DNA of 44,342 nucleotides. Origin: CAWUKT01 sp963923035 (GTDB lineage: Bacteria; Bacteroidota; Bacteroidia; J057; JADKCL01). Of this stretch, positions 34,332 to 40,940 are shown one piece after another (the first letter of the stretch is position 1; the number at the start of each line of letters is the position of its first letter). The notes beneath the pieces are model-generated. The model had not been told where the DNA came from. It saw only the letters and a list, made by a program, of their open reading frames with translations, and made no database searches. The position numbers and the translations under genes were made by a program. The stretch spans positions 1-44,342 of the forward strand of contig CAWUKT010000060.1 in the NCBI GenBank assembly GCA_963923035.1. Reading direction: 5' to 3'.

Positions 34332-35738
34332 TCAGACCGTGGTCGGGCAGACGTAATCGGTTACCGGAGCGCCGCTTTCTTTCAGGGCGCGGAAGCCTCC
34401 TGCAACGTTCAGGAAATTGTGGTAGCCGCGGGACTTGAGAATCGAAATGGCGATGATGGAGCGGTATCCGCCGAGGCAATGGAGGTAGTACGTCCCGTCT
34501 GACCGGACCTGGTCCATTTGGGTATTGATATAATCGAGGGGGAAATTGACTGCCCCTTCAATGTGTTCAGCGGTGAATTCGGTGGGTTTGCGGGCGTCCA
34601 GCAATTGGAAATCGGCGTCCGAAACCTTGGCGGCAACTTCCGCGGCCGAGACCGTGGTCATGGTGTCAAACTCCCGTCCGGCCGCTTTCCAGGCCTCAAA
34701 ACCACCGTCGAGGTAGCCCACACAATTGTCGTAGCCCACCCGCGACAGGCGGGTGACCACTTCTTCCTCGCGGCCCGGCTCCGCGATGACCACAATGGCC
34801 TGCTTCAGGTCGGGAATCAACGCGCCGACCCACGGCGCAAAGTTGCCGTCGATCCCGATGAAGATCGAGCGGGGAATATGGCCCTCGCCAAAGGCTTCTT
34901 CGGAACGGGTATCCAGGATCATGGCCCCGGTCTGGTCGAGCGTTTTCTCCAGCAGGTCCACGGGGATCGGCTGGGTGCCCTGCTTGAGGACCTCCTCAAA
35001 GCTCTCGTACCCCATCTTGTTCATCATGGCATTCTTGGGGAAGTAGGCCGGGGGCGGCAGGAGGCCGTCCGTCACTTCCCGTACGAATTCTTCCCGGGTC
35101 ATGTCTTCGCGGAGAGCGTAATTGGTCTTTTTCTGGTTGCCGAGCGTGTCAAAGGTCTCGGAACTGAGGTTTTTGCCGCAGGCAGAGCCGGCGCCGTGCC
35201 CGGGGTAGACGATCACTTCGTCGGGCAAAGTCATGATTTTGGTCCGCAGGCTGTCGAACAGGTGGCCGGCCAGATCTTCCCGGCTCAGATCGGTTTTGAT
35301 GGCGAGGTCGGGGCGACCGACATCCCCGATGAAGAGGGTATCACCCGAGTAAATGGAATGTTCTTTGCCTTCCTCGTCCAACAGCAGATAAGTGGTGGAT
35401 TCCATGGTGTGGCCGGGTGTGTGCAGCACCTTGATGTTCACATTGCCCAAGGGAAGGATTTCCCCGTCTTTGGCACTGTGGATGTCAAAGTTGGGATCCG
35501 CATTGGGGCCGTACACAATGGCGGCTCCGGTTTTTGCGGCCAGGTCGAGGTGACCAGAAACAAAATCGGCGTGAAAGTGGGTCTCTAAAATATACTTGAT
35601 GGTCGCACCATTCTTCTCCGCCATTTCTACATAAGGTGCCGTTTCCCGGAGGGGATCAATGATCGCAGCTTCTCCATTTGACTCGATGTAATAAGCTGCT
35701 TCAGCCAGACATCCCGTGTATATTTGTTCAACTTTCAT
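34332..35738 (-). CDS. CstB-like persulfide dioxygenase-rhodanese fusion
   Basis: A 468-aa protein with three domains. Residues 1-240: metallo-beta-lactamase fold with THFHADFVSGH (His54, His56, Asp58, His63), HTPGHTMEST, SGDTLFIGDVGRPD and VYPGHGAGSACG, the ETHE1/persulfide dioxygenase pattern with mononuclear iron. Residues ~260-355: a rhodanese-like domain whose active loop lacks Cys (VVIAEPGREEE). Residues ~365-455: a second rhodanese with active Cys in LHCLGGYRS (Cys421). This MBL, pseudo-rhodanese, rhodanese order is that of S. aureus CstB, which turns persulfides into thiosulfate during sulfide detoxification. A promoter and dyad lie upstream. Confidence 0.9.
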   Translation of the reverse strand: MKVEQIYTGCLAEAAYYIESNGEAAIIDPLRETAPYVEMAEKNGATIKYILETHFHADFVSGHLDLAAKTGAAIVYGPNADPNFDIHSAKDGEILPLGNVNIKVLHTPGHTMESTTYLLLDEEGKEHSIYSGDTLFIGDVGRPDLAIKTDLSREDLAGHLFDSLRTKIMTLPDEVIVYPGHGAGSACGKNLSSETFDTLGNQKKTNYALREDMTREEFVREVTDGLLPPPAYFPKNAMMNKMGYESFEEVLKQGTQPIPVDLLEKTLDQTGAMILDTRSEEAFGEGHIPRSIFIGIDGNFAPWVGALIPDLKQAIVVIAEPGREEEVVTRLSRVGYDNCVGYLDGGFEAWKAAGREFDTMTTVSAAEVAAKVSDADFQLLDARKPTEFTAEHIEGAVNFPLDYINTQMDQVRSDGTYYLHCLGGYRSIIAISILKSRGYHNFLNVAGGFRALKESGAPVTDYVCPTTV

Positions 35739-35763
35739 GGTTTCAATATTTGATTAACTGGTC

Positions 35764-35771
35764 CAAAACTA
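35764..35771 (-). promoter_or_regulatory. -7 promoter element of the persulfide dioxygenase gene
   Basis: On the minus strand TAGTTTTG matches TAnnTTTG; it lies 25 bp upstream of ATG 35738. Confidence 0.5.
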
Positions 35772-35792
35772 AGTGAACTTTCCCAACCTCAT

Positions 35793-35808
35793 CGTAACCA
35801 ACGTTACG
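35793..35808. promoter_or_regulatory. Candidate operator dyad CGTAAC-N4-GTTACG
   Basis: Perfect 6-4-6 inverted repeat about 21 bp upstream of the -7 element, where it would overlap the -33 region. The N4 spacing resembles CRP/FNR-superfamily sites. A redox- or sulfur-responsive regulator is plausible, not shown. Confidence 0.45.
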
Positions 35809-36159
35809 GTTCAAAATCCTAAGCCAAAGGTACAAATTTACCGGAACCAGTGAACGGCAATCGGGAGGGATCACACCGGGAATCAGGGCAGTTAGGAAGG
35901 CGATCTAAGCGTTTAGGGCCATTTTTTTCTCCTTCGGAACAAAAATCGGCTCTTCGGAACAATTTTTTGTAAGGCAACAGCAGGTTGCCTGCCTTATTCT
36001 TGACCAAAAAGTAGTAAAGAATCATAGGATCAGACTCCCTTTAGCTCTAAAGTTCAACCCACCCAGTTAAACACTACCGTGTTTCTTAGTTATGTCCACC
36101 TTTCCGACGAAAGGTGCTGTATGTGTTTTGTCCAATTTGTCTAAAGTATATCCATTGCC
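35809..36159. other. Intergenic region upstream of the toxin gene
   Basis: This stretch has two 11-bp direct repeats CTTCGGAACAA (35932-35942 and 35952-35962), exactly 20 bp apart, and a hairpin AGGCAAC-AGCAG-GTTGCCT (35972-35990). Both could be regulatory sites for the toxin gene. A 68-codon minus-strand frame (35819-36025) has no recognisable features and is not called. Confidence 0.45.
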
Positions 36160-38799
36160 ATGGAAAGTAATTCTTCAGTACCCCACCAGCACGATTCCGC
36201 TTCTCCCGAAGTAGAAGGCGGAACCTTTGGTGAACACCCCATGCAGATGATTGCGATGGGGGGCGTCAATCCCGGCGCGTCAGCGCCACCTCCCCCCTTC
36301 AATCCCGGAGGCATGGGAGGGGACGATTCGAGTGCAGCAGGTGAAAATTCCTCTATTGTCCAGCGCAATACGGGGGATGGAGATGGAGGTGCCCAAGGTG
36401 GAGGCGCCCAGGGAGGAGGAGGCGCACCGGCTGGCGGTGGAGGAGGAAATAGCGGTGGTGGATCTGGAGGAGGAGGGAGAAGTAGGTTTGGGAAGAAGAT
36501 CGGGAAGATGACGGGGAAATTGACCCAGCAAATTCAAGATGCTGCCCAGCAGATATCGAATGCCGCCCAGCAAGTGGGCAATGGCAATTCAGAAAATGGT
36601 GATTCCCAGGGGGGAGCGAACCAAGGAGGAGGTGGAACCACCAGTAGTGAAGGAGAAACAAGGACCGGTTCCGGCGACTATTCGCGGTTCGCTGGCAAGG
36701 CCATTCCCAAGGTATCCCCCCGGGAATCCTTGGAAACCTTGCCCGCAGCGGAAGAGACCCGGATCAATACCGGATTGAATACCTTAAAAACAAATCAAAA
36801 AGAGGCCGAAACCAAAGACACCAAAGTAACCGTCGCCAAAGCAGCTGCACCGGCTCATCAGGATGAGCCCAAGCAAAGAGAGGCTGAAGCAGTCGTCGAC
36901 ACTATCGGAGCCAATGCGTCCAACAGTAGTAATCTCCCGAATACAGATGACAACCTCTCAAAAACCAATACGGCGAACTATATCAATCAAAATACCATCT
37001 CTGGGGACCCGGATCGGTGGTCAGACTCCACATTGGCATCGGTAAGAAACAATGTGCGGGACAAAATGAAACCGGTGGACGATGCATCTGTGACGGCGGA
37101 GTCCTTGTTTGATACAGAATTGCCGGGCAATGCCCAACTTCCGTCCGCAGGTTCTATCCCCACAGCCATTGAGGTCGCCCCTGCGACTGAGGCACTGGAC
37201 CTGGGAGCCAATCCAATGGGCGATTTGACCGCTGAAAACGCTGATTTCAGTGGGATCACGGAGGTCCTGGAAGAAAACCTGGCCTCCACCGGTGAACTCG
37301 CCGGGACCATTGAGAGCGATGAGATGTCGGGGTACCACTATCTGGTCCAGGATGATTGGGCGGAGTTGACCGGGGAAAATGGCCCCGAGAGCTTCACCCT
37401 GACCCGACTTCAAGAAGAAGTAGCGGCGAAGGAAGGAGCCATCAAGACGGCCATCGACACCGCAGAAACAACCCGCAAGCAGAACATGGATGCTGAGCGG
37501 ACCACCCATTTGGGAGACGCTCGTACCCACCAGGCAGAACTCAAAGATGCCCACAAAGCCTTGTGGGACAATCTTGTGACGGGTGTTACCGCCGATTACG
37601 ATACAGCAGATGGCATTGTCACCCGAGAACTGGGAGACCTGAAGGCCCGCTTCGATGGAGGTAGTTCTCCCAAGGGAGGAACCTATATCGGATTGGACGC
37701 CACCATTGATGTCGCCATTGATGCCTACAAGGCATTGGTCGTAAAAGACTTCTTGGCCGACGATTTGATCGCCAATGGAGAGCGCAGTGCCAGGCGATAC
37801 AAACCCGATTTCATTGAAGACCTCGACAAGATCATCGAGGACTTCAATGGGTACATTGACACAGCTGTCAATGCTTGTAAGGCTGCCATCAATACAGCCC
37901 GGACAAATATCAACACCAAAGTCACCAATTTTAAGCAGCAGAATGGATCACTCGGCCAGGCCGTCCAAGCCAAAATCGATGCCATCCAAAAGGATCTCGA
38001 CGACCTCGAAGCGGGCGTAGATACCGAAGCCGAAGCATTGCGTGAAGAGTTGGGACTCAAGCGGGAAGAAACCATTGCGGAGATTGACGAGTGGATTGAA
38101 AGCCTCAAAGTCTCCTGGATGGACCTCGTCAACGCCATTCTGAGCGTCTTCCTCGACGTAGGCGAAGCCGCCCTCTGGTCGCTGCTGAAGACCTTTGGCG
38201 TCGCCAATCCCGACGCCATCATCAACGAGCTCAAGCGCTTCGCCAGTGTGATCGGAGACATCATGCGGAACCCGGGCGCATTCGCCCGCAACCTGGTCAC
38301 CACCATCAAAGAAGGCTTCACCGAATACTTCCAGAACTTCGGGGACAACATGCAGGAGATCCTGTTCACCTGGCTCCTCGGCCAGCCGGACCTCCGCTTC
38401 CCCAGCGACTTCTCCGCTGCAAGTTGGATTGAATTTGCCTTCCAGGCCGCATTCTCCACCGGAGGTGGCGGCGAAGGCGGCGAGCAAGAAGGCGGCGGTG
38501 GTGGCCTGGACACCAGCATCTTCATCAACGCCCTCAACAGCATCCAGCTCCCCGGAGGCGTCAACATCGCCTTGGGCGACATGGTCAATGCCTTTATCGC
38601 TGATGGCCTCGATGGTCTGCTCTCCAATGTTCAAACCCAGATCGACCAGATCATCCCCGAGACCGAAAGCGGAGAAGGGGAGACCACCGAGGGAGAAGGA
38701 GAAACCGATTTCCGCGAGGAAGTGGCCGGCCTGGACTGGAAGACCTTTATCCAGTACGCCGATGTCTTCCTCGACGACAATACCATTGCCCAACTCTAA
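36160..38799 (+). CDS. eCIS-associated polymorphic toxin, N-terminal part up to an in-frame TAA
   Basis: 879 residues. No signal peptide. Residues ~1-75 are Pro/Gly/Ser-rich and ~75-170 strongly Gly-rich, likely a flexible leader. Residues ~420-640 form coiled coils (KEGAIKTAIDTAETTRKQNM and similar). From ~640 the protein enters a helical module with NPGAFARNLVTTIKEGFTEY, FTWLLGQPDLRFP, which I recognise from large proteins carried with extracellular contractile injection systems (often next to DUF4157). The frame stops at TAA 38797-38799 inside that module, and the same frame continues downstream without another stop to 40482. The product alone would lack the C-terminal nuclease. The family assignment is from memory. 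Confidence 0.75.
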   Translation: MESNSSVPHQHDSASPEVEGGTFGEHPMQMIAMGGVNPGASAPPPPFNPGGMGGDDSSAAGENSSIVQRNTGDGDGGAQGGGAQGGGGAPAGGGGGNSGGGSGGGGRSRFGKKIGKMTGKLTQQIQDAAQQISNAAQQVGNGNSENGDSQGGANQGGGGTTSSEGETRTGSGDYSRFAGKAIPKVSPRESLETLPAAEETRINTGLNTLKTNQKEAETKDTKVTVAKAAAPAHQDEPKQREAEAVVDTIGANASNSSNLPNTDDNLSKTNTANYINQNTISGDPDRWSDSTLASVRNNVRDKMKPVDDASVTAESLFDTELPGNAQLPSAGSIPTAIEVAPATEALDLGANPMGDLTAENADFSGITEVLEENLASTGELAGTIESDEMSGYHYLVQDDWAELTGENGPESFTLTRLQEEVAAKEGAIKTAIDTAETTRKQNMDAERTTHLGDARTHQAELKDAHKALWDNLVTGVTADYDTADGIVTRELGDLKARFDGGSSPKGGTYIGLDATIDVAIDAYKALVVKDFLADDLIANGERSARRYKPDFIEDLDKIIEDFNGYIDTAVNACKAAINTARTNINTKVTNFKQQNGSLGQAVQAKIDAIQKDLDDLEAGVDTEAEALREELGLKREETIAEIDEWIESLKVSWMDLVNAILSVFLDVGEAALWSLLKTFGVANPDAIINELKRFASVIGDIMRNPGAFARNLVTTIKEGFTEYFQNFGDNMQEILFTWLLGQPDLRFPSDFSAASWIEFAFQAAFSTGGGGEGGEQEGGGGGLDTSIFINALNSIQLPGGVNIALGDMVNAFIADGLDGLLSNVQTQIDQIIPETESGEGETTEGEGETDFREEVAGLDWKTFIQYADVFLDDNTIAQL
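38797..38799 (+). other. In-frame TAA splitting the toxin gene
   Basis: The reading frame is ...caa ctc TAA aac ggg aag... and is open on both sides. A single substitution (for example from TAC or CAA) would account for it. Confidence 0.85.
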
Positions 38800-38823
38800 A
38801 ACGGGAAGGACATCTACGACCAG

Positions 38824-40482
38824 TTGATCTCAGGCGACCTGACCAGCCTCGTCCAGGACCTCATCAACGAAGTTGGAGATCAGTTCAACGACATCCCCAA
38901 GTGGATCGGGGAGACCATGGTGAAGTGGGTGAAAGAAGACCTCGTCACCCAATTGCCCATCCTCTTGGCCACCTTTGCCATTCCGGGCGGTGGACTGGGC
39001 GCGGCCATCAAAAAGATCGCCGAAGGCATCATGTGGTTCATCGAGAACAAGGACCGGATCTGGGATGTCATCACCACCATCTTCGGAGTACTGCCCAAGA
39101 TTGCCTCTGGCGATGTTACGGGTGCCAAAGCCGACATCACCACCGCCATCAACCACAGCATCGGCCTGCTACTGGACCTCTTCACCGAGATGATGGGCTC
39201 ATCGCCCTCCAAGCAGATCGGCGGTATGGTCGACTCCATGGGCGACACCCTCAAGGGCGGATTCAACAACATCATCGCCAAAATCAAGGCTGCCATCCAG
39301 GACTTCCTCCAGAGCGTCCGCCAGTTGGTCAGTGGCAAGCACAAGAAACCCGAGAACGAGGAGCAGCAGACCACCGTGGCCCGCGACTTCGAAGGCAAGC
39401 CCCTGCCCACCAGTGAGGCGATCGATGGCAAACTGGCGACGCTGCGGACCCAGGTCAACAGCCTGGCTCCCGTCAATCTCAAAGGCAACATCAACTATGG
39501 TAGCCATTACCGGATGAAGAAGAAGACCTACCGGGTCCTCCAGGCCTTGAAAGACCTCTATTCCCGCGATGACAGCTATTTCGAGGACGACGAATTGTCC
39601 CGTGAAAAGGCCGAAGAATTGGCCGGCGTCATCAAAGGTCGTCACAGTGTCTTCAAAGCCTTCTACGTCGTCGACGACGACGACACCAAGCGGACCAAGA
39701 ACTTCAACACTCCCGAAGGTGAGGATTACTGGGCTTGGGAATGGCGGGCCAGCGACGAATTCAACGTCCCGGCCAAGAAGAAGCTCCGGGTCAGCGAAGA
39801 AATGTGGGGCGAAGACCACGAAGAGGACAATGCCGATACTGCTGAAGTAATCGTCGATCCGGTGACCGATATCGAGCCGGACAAGATTGACCGGGAAACC
39901 CTGCGCCGGGTACTCTACAATTGGGTAGTGACAGAGAAGCAATACTGCGGAATCCAGCATTTCGACGAGCGCTTCGATACCTGGTTCAGTGCCGGCGTCC
40001 TCACCCGGACCCAATTCCAAAATCTGTGGCGGACCGGTACGATCCAGGCAGCCATGGGCCCCACCAAGCAGTTGGCCCGGACCCCGAATACCCCGAGTTA
40101 CCAGAAGAAGTACACCGGGAAAAACGGGGCCCAGTACGAAGACGTCACCTACATGCGGGACGGCAAAGGCAACATCGATTTCGGTTCCCCCCAGTCGGGC
40201 TATACCAAGTGGACCGACCCCGAAGTGGCCGGCAGTACCGCCAACCTCAATACCGGCAGTACCCAGCACCGTTGGGGCATCATGCCCAGCGGTAAGAAGG
40301 TTGAGATTGCCAAGGCTTCCCGCTCCCAGCACTTTGCCATCGGCGACCGCCTGAACCCTGGCAATGGCCGGGCCGGTAAGCTCACCTGGCACCACCTCAA
40401 CGGCGAATACGATATGATCCTGGTAGACATGACCGTCCACGCCAAGCACGGCCACAACGGCGGCGTCTACCTCTGGAAATGA
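38824..40482 (+). CDS. Continuation of the toxin gene: helical module plus C-terminal WHH/HNH-type nuclease
   Basis: The same frame as the preceding CDS. It carries the rest of the helical module (TFAIPGGGLGAAIKKIAEGI, DVITTIFGVLPKIASGD, PSKQIGGMVDSMGDT), a charged middle region with YRMKKKTYRVLQALKDLYSR, and a C-terminal toxin domain of ~120 residues ending LTWHHLNGEYDMILVDMTVH and HAKHGHNGGVYLWK. The WHH triplet followed by a late H...HNGG is the signature of the WHH group of HNH/endonuclease VII-fold nucleases in polymorphic toxins. There is no good start codon or ribosome site after the TAA (38824 is TTG), so independent expression is doubtful. No immunity gene follows. A strong terminator ends the unit. 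Confidence 0.72.
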   Translation: MISGDLTSLVQDLINEVGDQFNDIPKWIGETMVKWVKEDLVTQLPILLATFAIPGGGLGAAIKKIAEGIMWFIENKDRIWDVITTIFGVLPKIASGDVTGAKADITTAINHSIGLLLDLFTEMMGSSPSKQIGGMVDSMGDTLKGGFNNIIAKIKAAIQDFLQSVRQLVSGKHKKPENEEQQTTVARDFEGKPLPTSEAIDGKLATLRTQVNSLAPVNLKGNINYGSHYRMKKKTYRVLQALKDLYSRDDSYFEDDELSREKAEELAGVIKGRHSVFKAFYVVDDDDTKRTKNFNTPEGEDYWAWEWRASDEFNVPAKKKLRVSEEMWGEDHEEDNADTAEVIVDPVTDIEPDKIDRETLRRVLYNWVVTEKQYCGIQHFDERFDTWFSAGVLTRTQFQNLWRTGTIQAAMGPTKQLARTPNTPSYQKKYTGKNGAQYEDVTYMRDGKGNIDFGSPQSGYTKWTDPEVAGSTANLNTGSTQHRWGIMPSGKKVEIAKASRSQHFAIGDRLNPGNGRAGKLTWHHLNGEYDMILVDMTVHAKHGHNGGVYLWK

Positions 40483-40522
40483 TCCATTTTCCTACTCAAT
40501 CTTTTATACCGATTCAATTTCG

Positions 40523-40552
40523 AGAGTTGCCTTCCCATGGCAACTCTTTTTA
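40523..40552 (+). terminator. Intrinsic terminator after toxin gene
   Basis: Stem AGAGTTGCC (40523-40531) with GGCAACTCT (40539-40547), loop TTCCCAT, then TTTTTAT. Confidence 0.88.
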
Positions 40553-40940
40553 TGTCAGGGCGGTCCCGTCCCTCGCGGGCCGGGCGGTCCCTCCGGCAGT
40601 CGCTCCGCTCACGCGGGAGCTCCAACAGAACGCCTCCGACACCTACCGCAGATCCCACAAGGCAGTTTCACCAAGAAAATTCCCCATTCCCCCATTGATT
40701 CCATTTTCAAATCTGCACATTTCCCTCCATTCCCTCCATTCCCTCCATTCCCTCCATTCCCTCCATTTTCCCATTGATCCCATTTGCATATCTGCACATT
40801 TCTCCCATTCCTCCCACTCCCCCCTCTGCTCCTCCCCGTCCAATAGCCGACAAGATCCCCCTTCCCTTTTCCTTGGCCCTCCTTTTGTCGTATATTCCAG
40901 TTCTATTATTTGGGTCTGTCTATATTATTTATCAGTCAAA
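40553..40940. repeat. Intergenic region with GC-rich segment and tandem 9-bp repeats
   Basis: Three things are visible. A GC-rich, structured stretch at about 40556-40625 includes the pair GCTCC (40602-40606)/GGAGC (40616-40620). Five perfect tandem copies of CCCTCCATT lie at 40723-40767. A 32-bp direct repeat with three mismatches flanks that array (40691-40722 and 40770-40801). The remaining ~140 bp up to the protease start is pyrimidine-rich and then AT-rich and probably holds its promoter. Confidence 0.7.

Noticed and set aside
35819..36025. 68-codon minus-strand open frame
   Set aside because: No recognisable domain, no promoter or ribosome site, and composition like the surrounding non-coding DNA.
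38797..38799. Programmed stop-codon recoding
   Set aside because: TAA is not a selenocysteine or pyrrolysine codon, the context (ctc TAA aac) is not a known readthrough signal, and no obvious stimulatory structure was seen; a nonsense mutation or read error is simpler.
40479..40940. Upstream extension of the protease frame
   Set aside because: It translates the terminator and CCCTCCATT repeats (SLHSLHSLH...) and places the clear signal peptide inside the protein.
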